Shown piece by piece: positions 24,192 through 34,696 of a stretch of 64,000 bases of DNA. The DNA comes from Thelonectria olida. Its lineage: Eukaryota; Ascomycota; Sordariomycetes; Hypocreales; Nectriaceae. Each line of letters begins with the position of its first letter. Positions within the stretch are counted from its first letter, which is position 1. Location: positions 186,001-250,000 of the forward strand of contig JAGPYM010000014.1 of NCBI GenBank assembly GCA_020736575.1, given 5' to 3'. A program made the translations under genes and the position numbers. The notes under the pieces are model-generated. The model did not search any database, had not been told where the DNA came from, and saw nothing but the letters and a program-made list of their open reading frames with translations.

Positions 24192-24490
24192 CTAGTAATT
24201 CATGATTGTGATTGGTTCACCTACTAGCATTAAGACCGTTGATTGCGCATGGAATGAAGATCCCGCTAAGCAATACATGGAAAAGACCCGACGTCCATTA
24301 TTTACCCTTACCCCAGCTGACTCATTGAGGGAGAGTCATTACATCAGACTGTGACACGCGTAGTAGCCAGGTATTGCAGCTCTCAGTAAATCACAAAATA
24401 TGAGAACTTTGGTCGTAACGAGTTGAGTGCATCAAAGGATAAGTCAATTGATCATCCTTGTCGTACCAGGACGAACAGTAATCTTGCTTA

Positions 24491-26248
24491 TTAGTTTACA
24501 ATGTCCTTGTTCAAGAACAAAGTCTGCACGTTGCAGAAGCCCTTCAGTCCATTCGCGCCCCATTCTGTTCCGATTCCACTCTCCTTATGGCCTCCAAATG
24601 GAGCCATGGGCGACAGGTCAAAGTGCGTGTTAACCCAAACGGTTCCAGCTTGAATCTCTCTCGCGACTCTTCCGGCCTTCTTCAAATCGTTGCACCAAAC
24701 CGAGGCGCCCAGACCCATTGTGGTGTTGTTTGCTCGAGCAAGGACCTCCTCCTCGCTCTTCCAGGATAGAAGTGGTACGATGGGGCCTGGTAAATTGAAT
24801 TAGCCTTTGTTATCTGTGATGGAGAGAAGAGATTATCCATACCAAAAGGCTCCTCGACGACGATGCGGGAATCCTCCGCAGGGTTGTCAATGATGGTGGG
24901 AGTGATGAAGTAGCCCGACGAGGGCTCAATCTTGCCCCCAACTGCTACCTTCCATCCTTGCTTTTCAATATCGTCGAAGAAGGTCTTGACACGTTCGTAC
25001 TGCATCGAGTTTTGTAGAGGGCCGTGGCTGATTCCCTCCTTTGAGCCATCTCCAAGCACGTAGGATTTGACGTGCTTGACCAAAGAGTCTCTGAACTGCT
25101 CATAGATCGATTCGTGAACGTAGATGCGCTTCAGATTCAGGCAGATCTATTGTTTGGTTGGCTCAACGTTTTCTCAGTACGATATACGGAATAATTACGC
25201 ACCTGGCCAGAGTTTAAGAAGGCGAAGAAGGCAACCTTTTCCGCAACCTTGTCAACATCAACGTCTGGGAAGACAATTGCTGGGTCGTTTCCCCCACTAT
25301 TTCAGGATTAATATTGTGATTCTTCTGAGAACAATCGCTAGGACCACTCACAGCTCCAAAGTCACACGCTTCAGTGTCTTGCTAGCACTCTGTAGAACGA
25401 GCTTGCCGGTCGTCGTCGAACCAGTGAAGCTGATCTTGTCGATACCAGGATGGCTGGTGAGCCACGGTCCGAGGTTGTCATCTCCGCTGAGAGACTGCAC
25501 AACGCCAGGGGGGAAGAATTGCTGCGCCAGCTCGACGAGCTTTAAGCCGCAATAAGGAGTAAAGGGCCTAAACATCATTGGTAGTCAGTCCTGTTCGGAA
25601 ATAAGCCTTAACATTAACTTACGAAGGCTTGACGATGATGACATTACCCGTCAACAGAGCAGGGGCAATCTTTCCCGTGGCCAAAAGCAGAGGAAAGTTC
25701 CACGGAATGATAGCACCAACTACTCCTATAGGAGTGTATCGTGTGACAACCTGGCGTTTCTCGTTCTCCTCAATGACGTCTTCGGGCAGACTAATATTGG
25801 CCATGCCCCGCATCCATTCGATCGCTGCCTCGGTTTCGCCTTCGGCTTGGGGAATCTGGCGCAGTCAACACTAAGCAGATGCACCATGTTTGTGTGGATT
25901 ACATGAGAAACTTACAGGCTTGCCCTGCTCCGAGGTCAGCAAATTGCGGAAATCATCTCGCACTTGGGCAACAGCATCGGCATACGCCAGGACGGCGCTG
26001 CGTCGTTCCTCGTATGGCACCTTCGACCAGGTGCTGAAGGCCTTCTTGCCGGCTGCAATGGCCCGGTCGAGATCATCCTTCGTACACAGCGGCACCGAAG
26101 CCTTTGGCTTCAAGTTGGCGGGATTGACTCCATGGCGGGATTCTTTAGTTGGTGAGCTCTTCCCATCGATGATCTGGACAAAGCCGTCCTCAAAGTTGAG
26201 CGAGTCGGGTCGTTGATGGCCGTTGACTACCGCTGTCTTGGAAGCCAT
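24491..26248 (-). CDS. Aldehyde dehydrogenase (NAD(P)+-dependent, ALDH superfamily)
   Basis: Six exons, roughly 480 residues, ATG at 26246-26248 ([10 protein letters not shown]). Exon 2 has [21 protein letters not shown], the cofactor-fold signature. Exon 3 has FTGSTTTGK and ends in the glutamate motif VTLELGGND, completed across an intron. The catalytic Cys lies in FLNSGQICL. EEPFGPIVP and [11 protein letters not shown] complete the family pattern. The residues after the Cys (LNLKRIYV) are typical of fungal ALDHs. It oxidises an aldehyde to the acid. Convergent with the alcohol dehydrogenase; two cluster motifs lie within 250 bp of its start. Together they would turn an alcohol into a carboxylate for the CoA ligase. 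Confidence 0.92.
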
Positions 26249-26423
26249 ATCGATGGTGTCAAAATGGATAAAGCTGAGGATTTGGGGGCGAGAGAAAACG
26301 GTTGCGGATAGTTGCTGATACTGTAGCCAAGGCAAGCAAAGATCCTCAATGAAGCATAATATGTAAATTCTAAAAAGGCGGGGTAATGGACTCTGGGCTA
26401 TGACAACTTCAGTTAACCCTCAC

Positions 26424-26430
26424 CGGTCCG
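26424..26430 (+). promoter_or_regulatory. Cluster motif CGGTCCG
   Basis: 176 bp upstream of the aldehyde dehydrogenase ATG. Confidence 0.6.
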
Positions 26431-26493
26431 ATGCCGTGCAACAACGCTTCGGATCATTGTGAATTCCGCTGCATGTCTCACGCCCGCGGCGTA

Positions 26494-26500
26494 CGGACCG
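26494..26500 (-). promoter_or_regulatory. Cluster motif CGGTCCG (complement strand)
   Basis: 246 bp upstream of the aldehyde dehydrogenase ATG, 70 bp from the previous copy. Confidence 0.6.
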
Positions 26501-26954
26501 TCTTGTAATAGGATGCCGGGAGGGAAATGCGGGGAAGAGGGCGGGCAAAACTGTTGACCCGTGGTTGCATCTCCGCGTCGGATGCGGGGAGGAAGAGAAA
26601 CGAGGTGGTCCGGGGAGTCAGGATAGGATCTCGGCATCTGGGTTAATGGGCCATCAGGTATGTCGTGAACGTGGTGGTGAGAGGAGATGGGACAAGTGCT
26701 GACGCCACACGAGAGAGGCTTGCTACCCTATCTCTTGCGCCGATGAAGAGAGGGAGCAATAACTAGGACAAAAGTTGAACGGAATCTATTGACACTCTCT
26801 ATTTTCAAGTAATTACCGATGTGTACCTCTGGGCACTTTATTGTGATCTTTAGCACGGTTGACTTCTTACAGACTTGGAAATTTTCTACTTTGATCTGAT
26901 AAATAGGCTGCTTTGTGATGAGGCAAAGTTGAGGGCTATTGCATGCACATGATT

Positions 26955-26961
26955 CGGACCG
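26955..26961 (-). promoter_or_regulatory. Cluster motif CGGTCCG (complement strand)
   Basis: In the distal part of the same intergenic region, about 0.7 kb from the start codon and 208 bp past the transporter stop. It could be a chance copy. Confidence 0.4.
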
Positions 26962-27168
26962 ACATGAACATTGTGCGGCTAAGAACGCGTACGATATTTT
27001 GCACCAAAACGTTCTATCGTTTACCATCCATTGTTCGTCCAGCCTCTCCGTTTGCCATTGTCACTGACATTAGAACTACTACACTGTTTTTCCGCTCACG
27101 CCTAACCGCCTGACCCTGATTGATAACTTTTGTTACCAGATGCAACAAAAGTCAGTCTTGTTTCAGAG

Positions 27169-28248
27169 TTAAACCAAATTGGCCTTCTCACTTGCCCCCT
27201 TGACGACACTAGACAGGTCTCCGACGGGAAGCTGGATGGGGAAGTCAATAGTAGCGAACAAGATGGATAGTAGAATGTACCATCCGGCAAAGCAAGTCGT
27301 GAAGAGGCATGCCCCAGCACCCTGTATAAATCCCCATGTCAGCGTTTCTTGGGCATGAGGCGGCAAGATACGTACCACAAAGAGCCTGTTAACAGTTTTG
27401 GCATTCCCGGTGAAGTCCTCTGCTTGTAACCAAAATGCTGCAGTCAACATGGCAAAAGTTGGAACCAGACTGAAGAAGATGTACACAAAAACAATATTCG
27501 TTCGGAGGGCGCAAACGAGGTAGACAATCGCGAGGATGCCCATGGTAAGGAGCCAAAAGCCTGAGAGAAACCAATAGTCAGATCCACCCTGTATAGAAAT
27601 TGGTACATAGTTTGTCTTACCTAAACTCGCGTTAAATCCTGGGGTTGTGAGGCCTACAGATGCGGATGTAGCATCAGGAGGAGCGTAGAATGCGTATGCT
27701 CCGAAGTTAGGGCTAAGAACTCCGCCAAAGGAGAACCAGAAGCAGCCAAAACTGCAGAAGACGGTGGACGGGAAGGTATTTCCAAGGACCCATTCTAAGA
27801 TTCCGCTTAGGAACATTAGAATACCTCCCATAAAGAAGTACACGGGGCTGTAAGGACGCTGGATTAGCATCAGAGGGGAATCATAGGGATGGGATGAGCG
27901 AACATGATTGCGGCGTTGAAGTTCCCGGCTCCTCTCCAGCCCATCAGAGCGCAAGATAGGGGCATTAAAGCCAAAAGGAACCCAACCAACGCCCTATCAA
28001 ATATTAGCAAACACATTCATTGTATCGTTAATAATTAGAAGTTCTTACATAGGGGTCGGGTTGCCAAATGTCTTCCTGAGGTCTCCTTTCACCTGGTTTG
28101 GCGGAGACAGGTAGAGCTTTTCGAACAGCTCCGAGCTGATAGTGACGCTCCCGGCCGTGCGGATCTTGTCGAGGGTGTTGACACGACCCTTTTCGGGGTC
28201 GGAGAGGTCATTCTGGGTGCTGATGTCTTCGTAGTCAGGAGAAGCCAT
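27169..28248 (-). CDS. GPR1/FUN34/YaaH-family acetate/organic-acid transporter
   Basis: ATG at 28246-28248 (MASPDYEDI); about four introns. The family signature NPxPxxLxxF (NPTPMALVGF) is rebuilt across intron 1. GWRGAG, FMGGILMFLSGILEWVLGNTFP and the six-helix pattern follow. About 275-300 residues. One internal donor (near 27905, GTTCGC) is weak, so that boundary is uncertain. Members carry acetate or related acids, or ammonium, across the plasma membrane. Two cluster motifs sit 168 and 377 bp upstream of the ATG, tying it to the dehydrogenases. A role in handling acetate or acid intermediates from terpenoid or side-chain oxidation is inference. Confidence 0.88.
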
Positions 28249-28415
28249 TGTTGGTGATGCTCAAAGATGCCTTCGTTGCTGTGAGTTGATGAGTGATGTA
28301 GGCCTCAAAATAAGCTTGTCTTGGCTGCAGAGCTCCCACTCTTAACACATTTATCACTTATATCGCCCATTGAACGCGTGTCGATCTTAGTCCAATCGAT
28401 GTTAGGGTAATCGGG

Positions 28416-28422
28416 CGGACCG
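28416..28422 (-). promoter_or_regulatory. Cluster motif CGGTCCG (complement strand)
   Basis: 168 bp upstream of the transporter ATG. Confidence 0.6.
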
Positions 28423-28624
28423 GACGTCTTCGTGTCCAAACACCCTACCGCGAAGCACCCAGCCCCAAGTCAACCGACTCCTTCGTTCCCAACAAGTCAT
28501 GACCGTCATAGCGACGAGCCTCGCAAAGGTTAGACTGGGTCGATCGAACCTACTGACAAAAATCTTTGTGCGGAGAGTGCGGAGAGTCAGGGATGCTATG
28601 CTTCCCCGGACTGATGGCACCAAG

Positions 28625-28631
28625 CGGTCCG
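28625..28631 (+). promoter_or_regulatory. Cluster motif CGGTCCG
   Basis: 377 bp upstream of the transporter ATG. The flank AAGCGGTCCG matches the copies at 22094 and 34166. Confidence 0.55.
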
Positions 28632-29016
28632 AGATCAAAACGCGGGGGAAGCCAGCGGGAACCACTTCAGGAGGCACGGCACCGACTCAGGAACCTTGTC
28701 ATGTTGACTCCTTCTCATAACAAGCTTAGTGCCATGATGATTCGACTTGTAAAAACAGACTGCCTGAGTCATTACTCCGGCCATAATTTCATAAAGACAG
28801 TGGTCGGTCGAGTTCCGTGAGAGAACCCCGCATCTACTATCATTTCTTGACCAAGGTGTGTTACGCATCTCATTTGTGCAATCTCTGATTTTCAGGTGTA
28901 TCTGCACTTCATCTTGTATTAAAGGCTTTTTGCTAATTGACTATGCAAGGATGAAAATTTGAATCCCTAGTATTAATGAACATGCCATGGCCGATCCGTA
29001 CCTCCCACGATGTCTC

Positions 29017-31434
29017 TTACAACGAAATGAAAAACCCGGGACTTCTGCCGTTGGCGTCGGGGCCCAAAGAAGAGTAATCGCCATCATTGGTAAAGTCCAT
29101 GTCAAAGTCTACTTGTTCCGGGCCAGGCACTTCCGATGCAAAGGACCCAAGCAATGAGTCTGCTGAGGTGGGATTACTACACATGGTGTCGTAGTTGACC
29201 ATGGACCAGAATATAGCTTCTAATTTCGAATCTATCTTCGATCCTCTCTGAGGGTCCAAGATCTTGGCCAATTCGTCACCCTGAGCATCAAATAGTAACA
29301 GTTGAATGTGCTGTAGTTTTGTCGCTTTCGTTAGCAAACGGTAGGCGACATGTGAGTAGGAATAAGGAAAATCTAATACATACCATTTTCGACGCATGCT
29401 CCCAAGCCTGTCCCATTCTCTCTAATATCTGGAAGGCCTGTTGACTGCCCTTGCGTAAATCTGCGCCAGGGTCCTGATGCGCGTGGACAGCCAATAACAG
29501 GATACTCCCAGCCACAGAGGTCGCATAGACATAGAATGAGGATTGCACATGACAGCCAGCAGCGGCAGCGCTATCCAGGAGTTCCGCGATTTTGAGAGCA
29601 TGACTTTTGCTTGTCTGCTGAGCACCAGCCCAGAAGTTCGGAGGCATCCTGCATCTCGACTTCTGCAGGCGCAACTGCAGCAGGAAGGGGTGATTCAAGA
29701 GACAGTGACATAGGTGAAATATTGTGCGTGCAAAGATGACATGTGAGATATCTTGGTGGTCGAGCGATCCATCGGGCTTCTTGTATCTGTCCACGATTTC
29801 GTTGATTGGTGATGTCTGTGGTTCGAGGTGATGTTCGACGAGGAGCAAGTCTGAGTTAAGAGAGGTGAATTCGGACTTGGAGTCCCACGGTAAGATGTCG
29901 TCTGTCTCGCATTGGTGCAAGACATGGCGCGCGCATCGCCCCAACGTAGACGCAGCGAGGATTGTGAGCGCAAACGTCCCCGTGACACCTTCCGAATCAG
30001 AACCCCAGTTAAACAATTCGTGCAAGGTCATCGTCTTCTTCGTTGAGCCCGTGCGGAATGTCTGCTGATCGCACGGGAGCTGCACATGACAGTCGTTGTC
30101 GGATATAGCGGGTGGACGGCCTTGCCCGCAAGATACCAGCTTGTCGAGCAGGTATATCGACCAAAAGGCTCGTCGGCGCTCTTCTTGCTCAATGGCAGAT
30201 AGTGTGCTCTTCGGTTCGGTCTGGAGCTGTAGGTCTTGCGCAATGCGAACGGCGAGGCCGATTTTCAGCCATCCTGAACTTGTGCGACCAGCTATTGCAC
30301 CAAAGTTAGCATTGCGGCAGAGCAACTGCTTAGAGCAACGCACCAGTAAAGTCAACGATAGCAAGGATGTTTGTAGCTTGCGCAACATGCAGGTTTGGGC
30401 AGTTCTCTGTCGTCATATGATCATTGAGGACAGATAACCAGGCTTCTCGAGCATAAGTTTCGATGGCCTCATGGATGGCTCCTCTGAAATATTCATTGTT
30501 CGAGAAGCGCAGGGCCGAGGCCAATACGGCAAAGACCAAACATTTTGGGAGTAAGCCGTAGGCTAGTCTGTCGCGAAAGCTCGCCTCGTGGAAATAAGAA
30601 TAGGGCTGGTTGTGTGAGTGAAGGAAGTAGGCGTCGATGAGAGATTGCATCACTGAGTGTGGGGGGAGCGTATTGAAGGGTCTGTCAGAGAAGTTTGGTT
30701 AGAATAAAGAAGCTATACGCGACTTTGATTGCCGTAGTTACGTACGACATGTTGGAACCTTCGGAGTCCGAGGTCTGTGGCATAGATGAGGAGAATCGAC
30801 GTTGGGGCCGACAGGGCTCTGATGGTAGTTGGCTTGAAAGCTGGTCTTCAAAGCCAAATGACGACGAGGCATCTTGGAGGAATGGCTGATGCTCACTTTG
30901 GATTTGGCTGGCGCAAGTCTCAATGTCAGACACTTTGTAACGAATGCAGCGGAAATGTGTCAAACCTGGCATTTTGGCCACTTAGTCGCGCGAGCTGCGA
31001 CTCAATTGTATTGATTCGCTTCAGCAGATCCGGCTGGGAGGTGGTCAGCGACGGATGTTCCCGAGCAGGGTGCCATCCTCACATTGATCGCGCCGAGTTT
31101 GGACGACGATAGGGAAGAATTATTCTGTGATCCAGTGCCACCAACGGTCGAGACGGTGGCAGAGTACGGCTCATATTGGCAGACGCGGTCGACTCGACGG
31201 CAGTTGATGCATCTCGGGCGGTCCCCGGAGCACTTCGTCTTGCGATGGCTGCGAAGGGAAACGTTAGCCGAAGTCTGCATTTTCTTTTGAAGCCATCAAT
31301 GGTCGCAAAACCCACCGGCAATTCGTGCAGGCCTGTCGGATGCGACGAATATTACTCCTCGATTGCCCGTGGTGATGTTGCCAGGGCTCGCCCGCTGGTT
31401 CGAGGGGGCGCATCGAAGTCATCATGTTGGACAT
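29017..31434 (-). CDS. Zn2Cys6 transcription factor, candidate regulator of the Ldi cluster
   Basis: Multi-exon regulator, ATG at 31432-31434 (MSNMMTSMRP); the in-frame codon further upstream is TTG. The zinc cluster is split by intron 1. CTNC plus RHRKTKCSGDRPRCINCRRVDRVC gives CX2CX6CX6CX2CX6C. A second intron joins SKLGAIN to PDLLKRINTIESQLARL, the short coiled-coil linker. The fungal_trans domain includes GRTSSGWLKIGLAVRIAQDL and ERRRAFWSIYLLDKLVSCGQGRPP. The final exon is acidic (FDMDFTNDGDY). It lies between the transporter and CoA ligase genes of the segment rich in CGGTCCG, so it is the obvious candidate to bind that motif; its own upstream region has no copy. Confidence 0.9.
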
Positions 31435-32005
31435 GGCAATGAGCTTGGACAATCGAACTTGGGGGTGAAGCTGCTCCTTGCTTTGCTTCGGCAGTCAACG
31501 TAGGGGGGAAGATTACGCCAGTTCGTGCGGGGTTCGTCCAGGTCACGAGCTCGTCCTTGGCTCTGGCTCCTTGCGAGTCCGGGGTCTGGGGGAGTTGTTC
31601 GCCTCGTCAAGGAGTCTGGGGATGTGAGTGCGGGGGAGCATGGCAAACATGGCCGAACTTGCAAGGATTAGGGGTATAGGGGCGCAAGCATTTCGTGTGA
31701 TTCGTCACCTTTCCCGACCCGAGCTGGACCATGCAAAGTCTATTGCGGCATCGTCTTGCTTGGGCTGTTTCTCAAGCTCGGGGAGCTTCCGATGGAGATC
31801 CTTCGGACTGATGGCTGAGCTCCGGCGTGGTTATGAGCTGACTTGTGAGCAGAACGAGACCAAATCTGAGTTAGTACGACATTCCGAGGCATATACCATC
31901 TTACATAATACTGGAAGAACAAGATACAGGCACGCGGAGTGTGACGAAGTCTTTACTATTAAACAAACATGGCCCTCTCGATTGCCAGACAAGCCAATTG
32001 ACACT
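31435..32005. other. Regulator promoter / ligase 3' flank
   Basis: 571 bp without a copy of the cluster motif. A + strand reading frame runs across it into the ligase 3' end, but I regard that as antisense noise. Confidence 0.5.
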
Positions 32006-33981
32006 TCAAAGCTTTGCCATCCTCCGCTTGACAAGAGAATTGCCAAGAGCCCGTACCAAATGCTTCTGATACTTCCCACTCCCAGTCTTTGGAATATCCG
32101 AACCAACGTCCGCATCACCAACCCAGAAGACGTACTTGGGCTCCTTGATGCGATCCAGTTTCTGCGAAATCCAGGCGCGCACTTGCTCATCCGAGAGCCT
32201 GGTTGAGGAATCGTTCGCCGCTGCTCTGAGAAAACATGCCACGACTTCGCCGTACTTCTTGTCCTCTAGTCCAACGACGCAACATTCGCCTACAGCAGGG
32301 TTCTTAAGGAGTCGGTCCTCAATCTCACCCGGTGAAATATTCTCGCCCCCTATAACATATCAGTCGTCCAGTGTCTCGTTTAATAAAGCGGCGCATGTGC
32401 GACTTACCGCGAATAATCAAGTCCTTGATTCTTCCAGTGATGTGTCCGTATCCCTCTGCATCAACGAACCCTTCATCCCCAGTATGCATCCAGACCACCC
32501 CGTTTTCATCTTGCTTCATCACCTCGCTTGTTTTGTCGTCGTCATCCCAGTACCCTTTCTGCAACGCAAATCCAGACGTGCAAATTTCGCCTCGCGCGCC
32601 AACAGGCACAGGCTGACCATTGCCGTCAATGACCTTGGCTCCGGTGTGCGGGAGCACTCTACCGATGCTGTTGAACATTTTATCCGTCGAATCGTCAAGA
32701 GACGTAATGAAAGTGACTGGGCTGGTCTCAGTCATCCCGTAAGCAATAAGCATCCCTGGAATATTCATCTTCTTCCGGATGCTCTCCATCACAACAGGAG
32801 AGACAGGCGCGCCCGCGATCAAGCCGGTGCGGACTGTGGTAAGCTGCTGCTTGGTCTTTTCGAGAGCCTCCAGTTCAGCGAGGAACATTGTGGGTACCCC
32901 AAGAAGTGCCGTCGCCTTGAGCCGGAATACGGACTCGAGAGTCTTGTGAGGATTGAAGCTGTCCGAAGGGAACACGATGGAGCTCCCATGGCAAAAAGCC
33001 GCCAGGAAGCCCATAACTAACCCGAAACAATGGAAAAGAGGCGGCGGGCAGCATATTACGTCGTTTTCAGTCAAACGCATTGCTCTTCCCACAAATCTAC
33101 CATCGTTGAGTAGGTTCCTGTGAAAATGGTTAGCATAGTCTGGAGTCGAGGCCACAATGAGTCGATACCTATGAGTCAGGGATGCCGCCTTGGGAAACCC
33201 GGTGGTTCCTAGCATGTTGAGTCAGTTTTAGTCGGCGAGCGAAGGATTGTGTTTGTGTCACAAGGTACCTGAGGTAAACTGAAGGTTCAATACGTCAGAG
33301 TTCTCAACCTTTTGCTCTGCCTCTTCTAGTATCGCCTCATTGATCGAAGTCAACGAGTCGCCAGAGATGAAGGACTCGTAGGCTTGCATCCTATCTGCCT
33401 TCTCTCTGGTGATTTCCTTGCCTAGGAAAACAAGATGACGAAATTGACGGCTCGACCGGAGCAGTGAGTCGGCATGCCCTCTGAGAGACCTGGATCCTAC
33501 ATTCCGGGCGATGAATAGCACCTTGCATTCTGAAAAACGTGAGTTTATTACAATGACAAAGTTGAAGAGGGGAAGAGCACTTACTGACTCTAGAAATGGC
33601 CTTTTGGAGCTCCCCGGGAGAAAAGGTAGTATTCAGCACCACAACCGGGCATCCAATCCGAGCACCGCCCAAGAAGATCTCAACGTATTCGTAGCAGTTG
33701 CCTGCCATAATGGCCACGCAATCACCGCGCTTCAACCCAGCACCAAGCAGAGACTTGGCTACCAGTTTGCTTCGATCTGCCAGATCTTGGTATGTACGTC
33801 GGGCTGACTGCCATGGCACGATGACGGCATCGTGATTTCTATATCGGGATACCTGTTCCTGGATGAAAGCCCCGAGAGTCGTCTCCAGCAGTGGAGGGTC
33901 TGAGGGTCCAAAAACGACCGAGAGACGTCGCCCCGATTGCTCAAAGGGAATGTCTGTTGGTGGAGCTTGCGGTACTTCCAT
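32006..33981 (-). CDS. AMP-binding acyl-CoA ligase (medium-chain/terpenoid-acid type)
   Basis: Five exons, about 560 residues, ATG at 33979-33981 (MEVPQAPP); the upstream in-frame GTG is not used. The adenylate-forming P-loop is split by an intron: NLQFTSG joins TTGFPKAASLTHR. A5-like motif AYGMTETSPV, then [39 protein letters not shown] and the C-terminal PKTGSGKYQK lysine motif are all intact. This is the layout of medium-chain and branched acyl-CoA synthetases. In this cluster it would activate the acid made by the aldehyde dehydrogenase. No signal or peroxisomal SKL tail; the C-terminus is RRMAKL, and AKL is a plausible PTS1-like tripeptide. A cluster motif lies 185 bp upstream. Confidence 0.91.
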
Positions 33982-34165
33982 CGTTGTAGGTCCAATTAGT
34001 GGAAGAAACACGAGATGACGACTTTCTCTAACGATGAGATCAAAAGGAATTCATAAGTAGACAAGAAGGCCAGACGATAAATGGGATAGAGTACGTATCT
34101 TCATCTTTTTAATCGATTACTTCTCCAATGGCTTTCCCATGACCAAGCCGTTACAAGGCTTCAAG

Positions 34166-34172
34166 CGGTCCG
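34166..34172 (+). promoter_or_regulatory. Cluster motif CGGTCCG
   Basis: Full palindrome GCGGTCCGC, 185 bp upstream of the CoA ligase ATG. Confidence 0.6.
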
Positions 34173-34389
34173 CTCTGAGATTGTCAGTCCCTCCAGTGCC
34201 TCCACCAAGGGCTCCCCTCCCAGCCTGCTTTACAGCGACCACAATATGAGTTGGAACTAAAAACAGGACGATTTTGGCTGTCAAACTCGTCTAAAATTCA
34301 CCCATTAGCTCTGTGAATCAATATCATGGCCGTTCCTGAGCAATCCCTCTGGTCGAATGTGCGGACACCTCCTTGCGGTTAGTCCTGAG

Positions 34390-34396
34390 CGGTCCG
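34390..34396 (+). promoter_or_regulatory. Cluster motif CGGTCCG
   Basis: Full palindrome GCGGTCCGC. It lies 409 bp from the ligase and 301 bp from the copper ATPase start, so it could serve either. Confidence 0.5.
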
Positions 34397-34431
34397 CCCT
34401 ACGGAACGAGCGGAGGGCCGCCTGTCCGCAT

Positions 34432-34445
34432 CCCCGCGCGCGGGG
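34432..34445. repeat. Perfect 14-bp palindrome CCCCGCGCGCGGGG
   Basis: Reads identically on both strands. GCGGGG on each strand fits the CreA carbon-repressor consensus (SYGGRG) back to back. Confidence 0.5.
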
Positions 34446-34696
34446 TTTGGGCGGGCTGATCATTTCCTGCAGCGGAATGACGAGACGGAGCGGATGGCTT
34501 CCAACGTTGGCTGGATTGACCCCTCCTGCAGGTGCTGTCGCCCCAGTTCTACCGATGTTTGATGAGATGGCCATTCCGAGACCGCTTGCAAGATGCTCCA
34601 ACATCCTTGTATAATACAGCTACAACTGGAGACCTCCATATGGGCCTTTTTTGACCCTCACATTTGACCGGGAAATGTACCGACCTCACTATCATC

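Larger units (their letters stand above)
23988..24490. other. Convergent intergenic region with two cluster motifs
   Basis: 503 bp between the 3' ends of the dehydrogenase pair. It contains two CGGTCCG copies 13 bp apart, which is unusual for a terminator region. Confidence 0.55.
26249..27168. promoter_or_regulatory. Aldehyde dehydrogenase promoter region
   Basis: 920 bp, GC-rich at 26410-26640. It holds three cluster motifs, two within 250 bp of the start codon. The right part is the 3' flank of the transporter gene. Confidence 0.55.
28249..29016. promoter_or_regulatory. Transporter promoter region
   Basis: 768 bp between the transporter start and the regulator 3' end. It holds two cluster motifs and no gene that I can support. 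Confidence 0.55.
33982..34696. promoter_or_regulatory. Bidirectional promoter, CoA ligase / copper ATPase
   Basis: 715 bp with two cluster motifs and a GC-rich 14-bp palindrome at 34432. Confidence 0.6.

Noticed and set aside
31628..32206. 192-codon frame on the + strand
   Set aside because: Runs antisense over the 3' end of the CoA ligase and its flank; no domain, no codon pattern of a gene.
32136..33020. 294-codon + strand frame
   Set aside because: Mirror of the CoA ligase exon on the other strand.
34664..34696. Upstream extension of the copper ATPase
   Set aside because: The in-frame codon at 34664 is TTG; the first ATG is at 34697.
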